This document shows, in pieces, positions 25,698 through 34,357 of a stretch of DNA of 44,286 nucleotides. Below the pieces are notes generated by a model. That model made no database searches, was not told where the DNA came from, and saw only the letters and a program-made list of their open reading frames with translations. Location: positions 1-44,286 of the forward strand of contig DVKS01000183.1 of NCBI GenBank assembly GCA_018715905.1, in the 5' to 3' direction. The translations under genes and the position numbers were made by a program. Each line of letters opens with the position of its first letter. Within the stretch, counting starts at the first letter, position 1. The stretch is from Candidatus Caccovicinus merdipullorum (lineage in GTDB: Bacteria; Bacillota; Clostridia; Lachnospirales; Lachnospiraceae).

Positions 25698-26187
25698 TCT
25701 GCACCTCCTGAAAAATCTGTTCCGCTGCTTCCTCGGCGCTTATCTCTGCCGTAAAGATCTTCTCCTGGATCAGATCCAGGTAATCCTTTTCCAGCCACCA
25801 CCGGCGCATAGCCTCTTCCCCGAATTCATCCCGCTTGTCTCTGGTTCTGTGCCTTAACATGGTTTCTTCAAAGGACAGATCATAGTAATATGCGTAAATC
25901 TCTTCTCCGAAGGCTTCTTTCGCCAGCTCAAACAGCGGCTGGTACCAGCCAGAATGAAGGATCCCCTCCAGGACCACTACTTCGCACCGCTCTTTTCCGT
26001 AAAGGAGCAGGGTTTGCAGAAGAGGAAGCGCACGATTGTCCGGCCCGTCCTTTACCCAAAGCATCTCCCGGCGTACCGCATCCTGGGAAATCACCAGTGT
26101 ATTATGCCCGAATTTTCTCTGCAGCAGCCCGGCTACCGTGCTCTTCCCGCTTCCGGAATTTCCCCGGAGGATAACCAGCTTTGCCAT
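25684..26187 (-). CDS. P-loop nucleotide kinase-like protein
   Basis: A 167-residue AAA_33/zeta-toxin-like kinase. Walker A is LRGNSGSGKSTVAGLL at the N-terminus, ISQDAVRREML resembles the substrate-binding region of polynucleotide or chloramphenicol kinases, VVVLEGIL is Walker-B-like, and RHRTRDKRDEFGEE forms an arginine-rich lid. Annotated relatives are often called uridine kinase or AAA family ATPase. No antitoxin gene is evident, so a toxin role is not supported. The substrate is unknown. It is divergent from the FMN reductase gene at 26342. Confidence 0.8.
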   Translation of the reverse strand: MAKLVILRGNSGSGKSTVAGLLQRKFGHNTLVISQDAVRREMLWVKDGPDNRALPLLQTLLLYGKERCEVVVLEGILHSGWYQPLFELAKEAFGEEIYAYYYDLSFEETMLRHRTRDKRDEFGEEAMRRWWLEKDYLDLIQEKIFTAEISAEEAAEQIFQEVQNGKE

Positions 26188-26261
26188 CTCTCCTTCCTCC
26201 CCTCCATCCTGCTTTGGCTGATTTCAGCTTACCACAAACCAGCCCCGGCCGCAACGGGGTT

Positions 26262-26290
26262 TTGCCTCCTCTTCCTGTTTGTGCTATAAT
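26262..26290 (+). promoter_or_regulatory. Promoter of the FMN reductase gene
   Basis: TTGCCT and a perfect TATAAT with a 17-base spacer lie about 50 bases upstream of the plus-strand ATG, which has an AAGGAGG site. Confidence 0.7.
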
Positions 26291-26341
26291 AATCTGGCAG
26301 CTGCATAAAATGAAGATCAGTCAACAAGGAGGAATGCCAAA

Positions 26342-26959
26342 ATGAAGGTATTGATGATCAACGGAAGTCCGAAATCCAACGGGAATACAGCCATTGCCCT
26401 CCATGAAATGGAGACAGTTTTTAAACAGGAAGGGATCGAAACTGAAATTCTCCACGTAGGCAATAAAGATATCCGCGGATGTATCAGCTGCGGACAATGC
26501 TTTTCCAGCGGGAAATGCGTGTTTAACGACCTGGTTAATGAAACCGCAGCAAAATTTCAGGTCTGTGACGGGCTGGTGGTGGGAAGTCCTGTATATTATG
26601 CCTCCGCCAATGCCTCCCTGATGGCTTTTCTCACCCGCCTATTTTACAGTACCCACTTTGACAAGACCATGAAGGTGGGCGCTGCTGTAGTCGCTGCCAG
26701 AAGAGGCGGCCTGTCCTCTGCCTTTGATGAGCTGAACAAATTCTTTACCATCAGCGGCATGCCCGTAGCATCCAGCCAGTACTGGAACAGCATTCACGGC
26801 CACAAACCGGGAGAAGCCGCCCAGGATGCGGAAGGCCTGCAGACCATGCGGACTCTGGCAAGGAATATGTCGTTCCTGATGAAGAGCATTGCACTGGGAA
26901 AAGAAAAGTACGGTCTGCCGGAAAAAGAGGCGTTTAAGAGGACTAATTTTATCCGGTAA
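26342..26959 (+). CDS. Flavodoxin-fold NAD(P)H-dependent FMN reductase family protein
   Basis: A 205-residue flavoprotein. It begins MKVLMINGSPKSNGNTA, the phosphate-binding loop of the FMN-reductase/flavodoxin-2 family, followed by GCISCGQCFSSGKCVFND, a cysteine-rich segment typical of the iron-sulfur flavoprotein-like subgroup, and GSPVYYASANASLMAFLTRLFY. The CxxC spacing could bind a metal or an Fe-S cluster, as in archaeal Isf, or the cysteines may be redox active. It would transfer electrons from NAD(P)H to an unknown acceptor. It stands alone with its own promoter. Confidence 0.9.
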   Translation: MKVLMINGSPKSNGNTAIALHEMETVFKQEGIETEILHVGNKDIRGCISCGQCFSSGKCVFNDLVNETAAKFQVCDGLVVGSPVYYASANASLMAFLTRLFYSTHFDKTMKVGAAVVAARRGGLSSAFDELNKFFTISGMPVASSQYWNSIHGHKPGEAAQDAEGLQTMRTLARNMSFLMKSIALGKEKYGLPEKEAFKRTNFIR

Positions 26960-27099
26960 TCCCCTTCCTTCCCAAAATCAGTTTTTTATGACGCCATACA
27001 GACGACCGCAGACCGGCAAAGGAAGATCCCATGTCGGCCTGCGGCCGTTTAAAATCAACTGCCCTTATTCATATACGATGCCGGATTCCCCTTAATCCA

Positions 27100-27261
27100 G
27101 GCACCGTCCTTCTGCCCCTGCAGGGGCGCCAATATTTCCTCCATCGCAGCCATCCTGTCATTTACGATGAACTGTCTTTTGTTGCGGAAAACGGTGCATT
27201 CGTAAAGGACCGGAAAGAGCTGGTTTTTACAGTCAATATGCCAAAGGAAACCTCAGAGTGA
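27100..27261 (+). pseudogene. Remnant of a Cof-type HAD hydrolase
   Basis: An in-frame stretch reads GRQYFLHRSHPVIYDELSFVAENGAFV and ends KETSE-stop. The SGRQY and F(I/V)AENGA motifs are those found about 45-70 residues into Cof-family sugar phosphatases. The N-terminal DxDGT motif and everything after residue ~90 are missing, so it is a decayed fragment. The surrounding gap 26960-27470 shows no intact gene; an imperfect inverted repeat (TGTCGCT...AGCGACA) lies at about 27390-27433. Confidence 0.65.
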
Positions 27262-27470
27262 TTAAAATGATTACGCTTCGTTTCCAAAGAGTTTCAAGGC
27301 GAGGGCTTAGGGCATAACACGATCCTGCCCCCACGCTTCAAAGCCGGGAACAAAAAATCCTTCAAGCTATGATGGATGTGCGGGTAGGAATTGTCGCTTG
27401 CAGCGTGTCCGAGGGAGAATGCAGCGACAGAAAATACACCTCCATTGAGGTGATGATTGAGGAGAACATA

Positions 27471-27923
27471 ATGAAAATCACAGAAGCAGAAAATCGAACG
27501 CCAGAATTAATCAATCAGCTGCTGGAAGTATGGGAAGACTCTGTCAGGGCCACCCACCTGTTCCTGTCAGACGATGAAATCAAGAGTATCAAAGAATATG
27601 TCCCGCAGGCTCTGAATGGGATCGCCCATCTGCTGGTTGCGCAGGATGGTTCAGGCTGTCCCGCAGCCTTTATGGGAATTGAGGACGGTTCGCTGGAAAT
27701 GCTGTTCGTCGCGCCGGAAGAACGGGGCAAAGGGCTGGGGAAACGTCTGATTCAATATGGAATTGAAAATTATGCCGTGAAACGGCTGGCGGTCAATGAA
27801 CAAAACCCGCAGGCCAAAGGTTTTTATGAACACATGGGCTTTCAGGTTTACAAACGGACAGACTTTGACGAACAGGGAAAACCCTATCCTCTGCTGTATA
27901 TGCGCCGCCTGACAGATCGGTAA
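27471..27923 (+). CDS. GNAT family N-acetyltransferase
   Basis: A 150-residue acetyltransferase with the acetyl-CoA motif LFVAPEERGKGLGKRLIQYG and the following NEQNPQAKGFYEHMGFQVYKRT, the typical A and B motifs of GNAT. The start MKITEAENR at 27471 follows GAGGAG; the longer track ORF adds unrelated residues. Substrate is unknown. It lies between fragments of two other genes, so it may have arrived with, or survived, a rearrangement. Confidence 0.88.
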   Translation: MKITEAENRTPELINQLLEVWEDSVRATHLFLSDDEIKSIKEYVPQALNGIAHLLVAQDGSGCPAAFMGIEDGSLEMLFVAPEERGKGLGKRLIQYGIENYAVKRLAVNEQNPQAKGFYEHMGFQVYKRTDFDEQGKPYPLLYMRRLTDR

Positions 27924-27925
27924 AA

Positions 27926-28177
27926 AAGATAAAAATTAACAGGAAGGAACTTTCCGCTATTGAACTGCCCTATCCCGAATGGGGTGCCAAGGATTTGTTT
28001 GTTCGTGATGATAAAAAGCGAAATTACTATCTCATTACGGTAAAAGGTGATAAGCGTGTTGATCTGAAGGAATTCCGCAGGCAGCACAGCTTGCGTGCGC
28101 TCTCCTTTGCTTCTTCAGAGGATTTGCTGCGTCTGATTCAGGAACATGGAAATGCAGCAGAATTCACCCAGTTATAA
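27926..28177 (+). pseudogene. Fragment of a YbaK/ProX prolyl-tRNA deacylase-like gene
   Basis: Immediately after the GNAT stop, one open frame reads KDLFVRDDKKRNYYLITVKGDKRVDLKEFRRQ and ALSFASSEDLLRLI. This is the middle of the YbaK/ProX editing domain (KNLFL, yYL, gdkrvd, LsFAs). The N-terminal third and the C-terminal GSVSPFGL-type motif are absent and the frame stops soon after. No good start codon exists except TTG. It is best read as a truncated relic. Confidence 0.7.
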
Positions 28178-28205
28178 AACACATGATTTTACAAATTTTG
28201 TACAA

Positions 28206-28237
28206 AAAAGTCCAGGAATCTGTACTCCCGGACTTTT
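28206..28237 (-). terminator. Terminator after the C_GCAxxG_C_C-NUDIX gene
   Basis: Arms AAAAGTCC/GGACTTTT with an inner GGA/TCC pair form a hairpin followed by TTTTTT on the minus strand, directly after the stop of the fusion gene. It could also stop plus-strand transcription from the GNAT side. Confidence 0.8.
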
Positions 28238-28244
28238 CATTTGC

Positions 28245-29363
28245 TTATTTCAGCCCGCTTCCGCCGCACAAAAGCGGCTTCACAAGCCTCTCATATTCCC
28301 CGTTATGGCGGCACCATTCCTCTTCCCGGATAAGTACCGGTTCTCCCTCCAGGGTGTATCCCTGGATATAAGGCGCTCCGCCAAATTCTTTTTTCTCGTA
28401 CTCTTCTATGGGAACGGCAATCATCCGGTCCACTTCTTCTCCCGGCAGAAATTCCGGCAGATCCATCTCATAAAGATAGACCTGTCCAATCTCCCGGTCA
28501 AAGAAATCGTCTTCATGAAGCTCCTCCCGCACCTGTCCGGCATAGACAAGCCTCTCCGGATCCATCTTCACGCCGGTTTCTTCCCGAACCTCACGAAGGA
28601 CCGCCTGGGCATGCTCCTCACTGGCATCCACATGGCCGGTAGAGGACAGATCATAAAAACCGGGGAAATCTTTTTTCGATGCGGCGCGCTGCTGAAAATA
28701 CAGCCATATGGTGTCGCCATGTCTGGCATACATCCAGCAGTGAACCACCTCATGCCAGAGTCCCAGCCGGTGTACCTGCCCCCGCTTCATCTGCCCTAAA
28801 GGCTTTCCGTCATCATCATAGACAGAAAATATCTCCTGCTCACCGGGAACCGCTTCTTTGTCGGAATCCGGATGTCTGGCAGCCCCTGGAAGCCCGGCCT
28901 CTTCCTCCCCGGAAAACAGTTCCGGAAACGTATCTTCGATAATCCTGGCAGCAGTGGCTACCATCCGAGCACAGGGCCGCTTCCGGTAATACTCCGGTGT
29001 CCTCTCGGAAGGAGCTGCGCTTTTTTCCGCCGCCCGAAGGCCCAGAATCTCCCGGCAGATAATGGTCTTATGCTCCGCCTTAAATGCCGCTGCCATTCTC
29101 CGCACCGTCTCATAATTCTCTGTCTTGGCCGCCTGATCGGCCGGGTCTGTATTTCCGCAGACCAGCCCGGCAATCATAAACATGGCAGATACTGTGCCGC
29201 ACACTTCCCGCATGCGCCCCATGCCGGCTCCAAAGGAACAGGAAAGGCGAAGGGATGTATCCCGGTCCAGGCCAAACAAATCGCTGTAGGCAGTAAATAC
29301 AGACTGACAGCAGTTATAGCCGGACATGAACAGCTCCACCGCCTGATCTACTCTGCTTTTCAT
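28245..29363 (-). CDS. C_GCAxxG_C_C family domain fused to a NUDIX hydrolase
   Basis: A 372-residue two-domain protein. Residues 1 to about 150 match the C_GCAxxG_C_C family (YNCCQSVFTAYSDLFGL, then SFGAGMGRMREVCGTVS), a putative redox protein usually encoded alone. From about 195 onward is a NUDIX hydrolase of the isopentenyl-isomerase-like type. The box GHVDASEEHAQAVLREVREETGV (about 265-287) fits GX5EX7REUXEEXGU exactly. The joining segment is polar and unstructured. Both halves look intact and one continuous frame covers them. The NUDIX substrate is unknown. It is encoded just downstream of ilvE on the same strand. Confidence 0.88.
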   Translation of the reverse strand: MKSRVDQAVELFMSGYNCCQSVFTAYSDLFGLDRDTSLRLSCSFGAGMGRMREVCGTVSAMFMIAGLVCGNTDPADQAAKTENYETVRRMAAAFKAEHKTIICREILGLRAAEKSAAPSERTPEYYRKRPCARMVATAARIIEDTFPELFSGEEEAGLPGAARHPDSDKEAVPGEQEIFSVYDDDGKPLGQMKRGQVHRLGLWHEVVHCWMYARHGDTIWLYFQQRAASKKDFPGFYDLSSTGHVDASEEHAQAVLREVREETGVKMDPERLVYAGQVREELHEDDFFDREIGQVYLYEMDLPEFLPGEEVDRMIAVPIEEYEKKEFGGAPYIQGYTLEGEPVLIREEEWCRHNGEYERLVKPLLCGGSGLK

Positions 29364-29368
29364 GATAT

Positions 29369-30439
29369 TTATTTTACCTCAACGCTCCAGCCTTCCGGTC
29401 CTTCGATCCGTCCTAACTGGATACCGGTAATGGTATCGTATATTCTCTGGGTCAGTTCGCCGATATGGTTATTGCTGATAGGCATCTTCTCATTCTCAAA
29501 ACGCAGCTCGCCAACAGGAGAAACCACTGCGGCAGTTCCGGTGCCGAAACACTCTTCCATCTCGCCGCTCTCTGCAGTTTTAATCACTTCATCTACGGAA
29601 ATCTGGCGCTCCTCTACCGGAATTCCCCACATTTTGCACAGCTGGATCGCGGAATCTCTGGTGACGCCAGGAAGGATGCTGCCGTTTAATGCAGGAGTGA
29701 CCACAGTGCCGTTAATCTTAAAAAAGATATTCATGGCGCCTACTTCCTCGATATATTTTCGATGTACGCCGTCCAGCCACAGAACCTGTGCATAACCTTC
29801 GTCATGTGCCTTTACCTGGCTCGCCAGAGATGCCACATAGTTTCCGCCGGTCTTGGCCTCGCCGATGCCGCCCTTTACTGCTCTTACGTATTCATCCTCG
29901 ATCCAGATCTTTACGGGATCCAGTCCGCTTTCATAATAAGCGCCTACCGGAGACAGAATAATAATGAACTTATACGTATGAGACGGACGAACGCCCAGGA
30001 ATGGATCGGTAGCGATCACAAAGGGACGGATGTAAAGTGCCGTTCCCGGTCTGGTGGGAATCCAGTCTGCATCAACCTTTACTACTGTCTTCAGGGCCTC
30101 AAGGAAAATGTCCTCAGGAATCTCCGGAATGCAGAGGCGGCGGTTGCTGCGGTTTGCCCGCTCGATGTTCTTGTCCGGGCGGAACAGAAGGATCCTTCCG
30201 TCATCTGCCTTATATGCTTTCAGGCCCTCGAACATCTCCTGTCCGTAATGGAATACCATACAGGAAGGTTCCAGTACCAGCGGCTGATAGGGGATGACTC
30301 TCGGGTCATGCCAGCCGTTTTCCTCATCGTAATCCATCACAAACATGTGATCCGTAAAAATCGTTCCGAACACCAGCGGATTATCCTGGCCTGGCTTCTC
30401 CTTCGGTGCTGTAGTGCGTTCAATTCTAATCGTCTGCAT
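29369..30439 (-). CDS. ilvE: Branched-chain amino acid aminotransferase
   Basis: A type-II BCAT of about 356 residues that interconverts Leu, Ile and Val with their keto acids. Key motifs are FHYGQEMFEGLKAY, RPDKNIERANRS, the PLP lysine in GGIGEAKTGGNYVASL, and NGSILPGVTRDS. The start MQTIRIERT at 30439 is used because GGAAAGGAAG lies at the right spacing; the track adds seven residues. A strong promoter precedes it. Its stop is five bases from the start of the NUDIX fusion gene, so they form an operon. Confidence 0.96.
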   Translation of the reverse strand: MQTIRIERTTAPKEKPGQDNPLVFGTIFTDHMFVMDYDEENGWHDPRVIPYQPLVLEPSCMVFHYGQEMFEGLKAYKADDGRILLFRPDKNIERANRSNRRLCIPEIPEDIFLEALKTVVKVDADWIPTRPGTALYIRPFVIATDPFLGVRPSHTYKFIIILSPVGAYYESGLDPVKIWIEDEYVRAVKGGIGEAKTGGNYVASLASQVKAHDEGYAQVLWLDGVHRKYIEEVGAMNIFFKINGTVVTPALNGSILPGVTRDSAIQLCKMWGIPVEERQISVDEVIKTAESGEMEECFGTGTAAVVSPVGELRFENEKMPISNNHIGELTQRIYDTITGIQLGRIEGPEGWSVEVK

Positions 30440-30496
30440 AATGCATACTTCCTTTCCCATGCCTGGCTTATGCGTCAGTCAATTAATTTGCTAACC

Positions 30497-30525
30497 ATTA
30501 TCATCCAAAAATTCCGTTCTGTCAA
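30497..30525 (-). promoter_or_regulatory. Promoter of ilvE
   Basis: TTGACA (30520-30525) and GATAAT (30497-30502) are spaced by 17 bases on the minus strand. It is back-to-back with the MATE gene promoter (TGGACG-17-TATAAT, 30614-30642). Confidence 0.8.
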
Positions 30526-30706
30526 TACTTCCCAATATGAAGTTCTGTTATATTTTCTTTTCGTCCAGGTTATATTTCCTGCTTTTCTGCTCTTTCTGTC
30601 CCTTGGAAAATACTGGACGATAAATTTATTCCGTTGTATAATGGTAAGAAATTTTTATCTGGTATCATACCATTTCACGGAAGAAAGAAGAAAGGTGGAA
30701 CTGTCA

Positions 30707-32104
30707 ATGAAGCATTCTGCTCCCGCCGCAGAAAGCAGCAAAAATGATTTTTCGAAGGGAAGCATTGTAAGTGCGATCCTCAGCCTGGCGCTTCCCATGA
30801 CCACAGCTCAGCTGATTAATGTCCTTTATAATATCGTAGACCGGATCTACATCGGCAGGATTCCGGAAAATGCCACCCTGGCCCTCACCGGCCTGGGACT
30901 TTGCCTTCCCATTATCTCCATCGTCATAGCCTTTGCCAATCTGTTCGGCATGGGAGGGGCTCCCCTCTGCTCCATCCAGCGCGGAAAAGGAAATATCGAG
31001 GAAGCGGAGGCTATCATGGGCAATTCCTTTATCCTGATGATCCTCTTCGGTCTGATCCTTACTGTCCTGGGGCTGATTTTTAAAAGGCCCCTTCTGTATC
31101 TTTTCGGTGCATCGGATGCCACGATTTCCTATGCCGAGGACTACGTAACCATCTATCTGCTGGGCAGTCTTTTTGTCATGGTAGGACTGGGAATGAACAG
31201 CTTTATTAATTCCCAGGGATTCGGAAAAACCGGCATGATTTCCGTAATCGTGGGAGCAGTTGCCAACATCATCTTGGATCCTGTATTTATTTTTGCCCTG
31301 GACATGGGCGTAAAGGGCGCCGCCTGGGCCACCATCATCTCCCAGTTTCTTTCTGCAGTCTGGATCGTCCGGTTCCTTACCGGAAAGCGGACCATCCTGA
31401 AACTTCGGCGCAAAGCCTTCCGCCTGAAAAAAAGCCGCGTTATGGCGATCATAGGACTGGGACTCAGCGGCTTTACCATGTCCGTTACCAACAGCCTGGT
31501 GCAGATCATGTACAATGCCAGCTTATCCCACTGGGGCGGCGACCTGTACGTAGGCGTTATGACCGTAATCAATTCCGTCCGCGAAATCATCTCCCTGCCG
31601 GTAAACGGCCTGACCAACAGCGCCCAGCCGGTCATGGGATTTAACTACGGAGCCGGCGAGTACCGGCGGGTAAAAAAAGCCATCGTCTTTACCTCCGTGG
31701 TCTCCATCCTTTATACCCTTGGGGCCTGGATGCTGGTTCACGGTTTTCCAGAATTTTTCATCCGCATTTTCAATCAGGATCCGGAGCTGGTGGCTGCCGG
31801 TGTGCCGGCCATGCAGATTTACTACTTCGGCTTCTTTATGATGTCCTTACAGTTTGCCGGACAGGCCGTATTCGTAGCTCTGGGAAAATCGAAAAAAGCG
31901 GTGTTCTTTTCCATTTTCCGAAAGATCATCATCGTGATCCCGCTGATCCTGATCCTGCCCAATCTTTTCGGACTGGGCACCGACGGCGTCTTTATGGCAG
32001 AACCGGTCTCCAACTTTCTTGGCGGAGCGGCTTCCTTCGGAACCATGCTTCTTACCGTCTGGCCGGAACTTACCCGGGGTGAAAAAAAGGCAAAGACGGC
32101 ATAA
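30707..32104 (+). CDS. MATE family efflux transporter
   Basis: A 465-residue multidrug and toxin extrusion-type antiporter with about 12 membrane spans in two homologous halves (LALPMTTAQLINVLYNIVDRIYIG at the start of the first, GLSGFTMSVTNSLVQIMYN at the start of the second). It would export cationic or other compounds using a Na+ or H+ gradient. The track ORF extends upstream to 29762 through sequence antisense to ilvE; the real ATG at 30707 has an AAAGGTGG site and a TATAAT about 65 bases upstream. Its stop nearly touches that of the convergent molybdenum gene at 32106. Confidence 0.94.
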   Translation: MKHSAPAAESSKNDFSKGSIVSAILSLALPMTTAQLINVLYNIVDRIYIGRIPENATLALTGLGLCLPIISIVIAFANLFGMGGAPLCSIQRGKGNIEEAEAIMGNSFILMILFGLILTVLGLIFKRPLLYLFGASDATISYAEDYVTIYLLGSLFVMVGLGMNSFINSQGFGKTGMISVIVGAVANIILDPVFIFALDMGVKGAAWATIISQFLSAVWIVRFLTGKRTILKLRRKAFRLKKSRVMAIIGLGLSGFTMSVTNSLVQIMYNASLSHWGGDLYVGVMTVINSVREIISLPVNGLTNSAQPVMGFNYGAGEYRRVKKAIVFTSVVSILYTLGAWMLVHGFPEFFIRIFNQDPELVAAGVPAMQIYYFGFFMMSLQFAGQAVFVALGKSKKAVFFSIFRKIIIVIPLILILPNLFGLGTDGVFMAEPVSNFLGGAASFGTMLLTVWPELTRGEKKAKTA

Positions 32105-32105
32105 T

Positions 32106-33431
32106 CTATCTCATATTCTCCGGATAATCAATATCTTTCAACTCTTCTTCCCCGGCTGGAAATTCCATCACACGGCCGGGGAATTCTTTCATGATCCGGC
32201 TGCCGCCCCGGTCACCGGTCAGAGCCAGAAGCTTTTCCCGGTAAGTCCGGTAAAACAATACCGGATTTCCCCGGCGCCCGCCCCAGCTTAAGCATCCCAT
32301 ATCCTTTTTCCCCGGGATCAGATTTTCCTGATAATTTTTAAGAAAGTTCTTCATGGTCCTGACAGAAAGCCGGGGCTGGTCCGCCACGGAAAACAGATAT
32401 CCGTCAGCTTCCTCCCCTGCTGCCAGAACTCCCAGATGAATGGATGCGGTAATTCCCTCTGCAGCCCGGTCATTTTTCACCGTCCAGAACCCCGGCAGAT
32501 CCCACCGGACAGACTGCCCTTCCTCCAGATTCCTGCCTTCTCTTAAAATTTCCGGATACTGGCTTACCACAATGATTTCCAGATGGATTTCTTCTGCTTC
32601 CAGCTCCCTCTTTAACTCCAGGAACATATCCAGACCATGGCGGTACAGCGGCTTTCCCTCGTACAGTTTCAAAAGCTTGTTTTCACCGAAACGATTTCCA
32701 AAACCGGAAGCCATATAAATCAATGCAATCCGCGCCGGCCGCAGGCGGCAGAGACGGCATTCCCAGCCTTTTTCCTGAAGGATTCCGCATATCTTCTCTC
32801 CTGCATGCTTTCTGTATGTCGTGTCCGCCTGATTTAAAAACAGCATGAGGGGAGCTGAGGGCAAGCGGAACCGAATGGGCCTTAAATACCCTCTCTCCAA
32901 AAAATCCGCAGCCATTTCCGGCGTAACCGGCACCTGGCCGTCCTCTTCCGCTGGTGCCCCGTCTGCCCTCAAAAGACCCAGCTGCCACCGGTGGCAGACG
33001 GTTTCCAGAGGCTGTCCTACGGCAGAAAGGCCGAACATAACAAAAACCGCATCGGTATTGGCGGGCACCACTGGCTCACGGGGCCATTCCGGGAACTTCA
33101 TAGGCAGGTTCCGCGAACCGTCAGCCTCCACCAAAACCAGGTCAGCCATCCTGCAGATCTGTTCGTAAGCATCCTGACCGGGATAGGTCAGCTTTCCCCG
33201 GGCCTTTCCCTCGCCCAGACTTCCAAATACCGTGATTCCTTCCTCATCCAGCATCCGCTCCGCCTCACAGACCTCTTTTCCCGCCGTGCTGTGCTCCCTG
33301 GGCAGCCACATATGGGTGGTGGTCATCACCGCAGTCTTTTTCCCCGCCTTCCAGGCGGCAGCAGCCAGACGTTCAATCATGGAAGTCTTCCCGCCGGAAC
33401 CGATCACCGCAATTACGTAAGATTTATTCAT
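32106..33431 (-). CDS. YqeC-MocA fusion, molybdenum hydroxylase maturation
   Basis: A 441-residue fusion. The N-terminal half is YqeC-like: P-loop IGSGGKTSMIERLA, TTTHMWLP, and VEADGSRNLPMKFP, a family tied to selenium-dependent molybdenum hydroxylases. The C-terminal half (from about 230) is a MobA/MocA-type nucleotidyltransferase: LIYMASGFGNRFGENKLLKLYEGKPLYRH and FSVADQPRLS. MocA adds CMP to molybdopterin to give the cytosine dinucleotide cofactor of xanthine-dehydrogenase-type enzymes. Its start overlaps the preceding gene by four bases (ATGA). The hydroxylase itself is not in the window. Confidence 0.9.
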   Translation of the reverse strand: MNKSYVIAVIGSGGKTSMIERLAAAAWKAGKKTAVMTTTHMWLPREHSTAGKEVCEAERMLDEEGITVFGSLGEGKARGKLTYPGQDAYEQICRMADLVLVEADGSRNLPMKFPEWPREPVVPANTDAVFVMFGLSAVGQPLETVCHRWQLGLLRADGAPAEEDGQVPVTPEMAADFLERGYLRPIRFRLPSAPLMLFLNQADTTYRKHAGEKICGILQEKGWECRLCRLRPARIALIYMASGFGNRFGENKLLKLYEGKPLYRHGLDMFLELKRELEAEEIHLEIIVVSQYPEILREGRNLEEGQSVRWDLPGFWTVKNDRAAEGITASIHLGVLAAGEEADGYLFSVADQPRLSVRTMKNFLKNYQENLIPGKKDMGCLSWGGRRGNPVLFYRTYREKLLALTGDRGGSRIMKEFPGRVMEFPAGEEELKDIDYPENMR

Positions 33432-34357
33432 GAATCTGTCCCCCTGCCGAAATACTTTTCAAACAGCTTTCTGGACTCTGCCGCTAACTCTGCCTCCATA
33501 TCCAGATAATTTTTAAGGAATTCCCGGCACTGGGGCGTAAGCTGTGAGAAACCGCCCTCCGCTCCTCCCGACTTCGTATTCAGAAGCGGAAAACCCAGCT
33601 GTTTCTGCGCGTCTTTAACGATCTTCCAGCCTTTGCTGTAGGACATATGCATCTGGCGGCATGCAGTCTGCATGGATCCGGTGTGATCCACCAGACTTAA
33701 AAACTGAGCAATGCCGGGGCCGAAAAAAATCTCCTCCCCCTCAATATAAAGACGACATACGCTGTGAAGAGGGATCCGGCTTTCTCTCCACCCTTCCCAG
33801 TCTTCCTCTCCCTCGATGGGCATGATAATTCCCTGATCTTCTACGGGGATCTCCTCTACCAGAGGGCTGACCGAATCCTGCCGCAGGGCTCCCCTGAGAC
33901 CGCCAGGCCCTTCGTATCCAAGGATCTGAGGAATCAGGCTGCTGGAAATCAAAACCGGGTGACCGCGTCTTCCCTGGTATACCGGGCAGGCTGCCTTTCC
34001 TCCGCTTTTCAGGAGACGTTCCACCGTATCCGCCAGAAACAGCGGATATTTTACCGGCAGGATCAGCACCTGGCTGCAGAGTTCTTCGATATAGCGAAGG
34101 CCCATGCCCACACTGTAAAACATGTCTGTGGTCTCATAAGCCTCATTCCGCAGGCAGATCACCCCCATTCTGGCGATATGTTTCTCCAGCAGATCGCCCT
34201 CCCGGCCGGTTATAACAATGACGGGTTCCACACCGGCCTGTTTTAAGGTAATGATGATGCGGCGGATGACCGTGGTTTTGCCTACAGGAAGAAGAGGCTG
34301 GAACACAGAAGATCCGGTCTTATGGCCCGCTGCGGATATGACTGCACCTGTCTTCAT
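33428..34357 (-). CDS. MobA-like nucleotidyltransferase fused to a ModE-type HTH
   Basis: A 309-residue two-domain protein. Residues 1 to about 195 form a MobA/MocA-like NTP transferase (VISAAGHKTGSSVFQPLLPVGKTTVIRRII, VYQGRRGHPVLI). The usual GxSxRxGxxK loop is altered to AAGHKTGSSVFQP, so catalysis may be reduced. From about 210 the sequence is a ModE-like winged helix: FGPGIAQFLSLVDHTGSMQTACRQMHMSYSKGWKIV, then GGAEGGFSQLTPQ. ModE represses molybdate uptake genes. I infer that this protein senses cofactor or nucleotide status and binds DNA. It lacks the C-terminal molybdate-binding (Mop/TOBE) domains of classic ModE. Overlaps of four bases couple it to both neighbours. Confidence 0.87.
   Translation of the reverse strand: MKTGAVISAAGHKTGSSVFQPLLPVGKTTVIRRIIITLKQAGVEPVIVITGREGDLLEKHIARMGVICLRNEAYETTDMFYSVGMGLRYIEELCSQVLILPVKYPLFLADTVERLLKSGGKAACPVYQGRRGHPVLISSSLIPQILGYEGPGGLRGALRQDSVSPLVEEIPVEDQGIIMPIEGEEDWEGWRESRIPLHSVCRLYIEGEEIFFGPGIAQFLSLVDHTGSMQTACRQMHMSYSKGWKIVKDAQKQLGFPLLNTKSGGAEGGFSQLTPQCREFLKNYLDMEAELAAESRKLFEKYFGRGTDS

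Noticed and set aside
25684-26187. Zeta-type toxin of a toxin-antitoxin pair
   Set aside because: The kinase resembles the superfamily, but the neighbouring DUF2007 protein is not an epsilon antitoxin and sits downstream; a metabolic kinase is more likely.
27369-27470. N-terminal extension of the GNAT protein
   Set aside because: The extra residues do not resemble GNAT and the ATG at 27471 has a well-placed GAGGAG.
29762-30706. Upstream 315-codon extension of the MATE ORF
   Set aside because: It is antisense to ilvE, has no transporter sequence, and the MATE ATG at 30707 has its own ribosome site and promoter.
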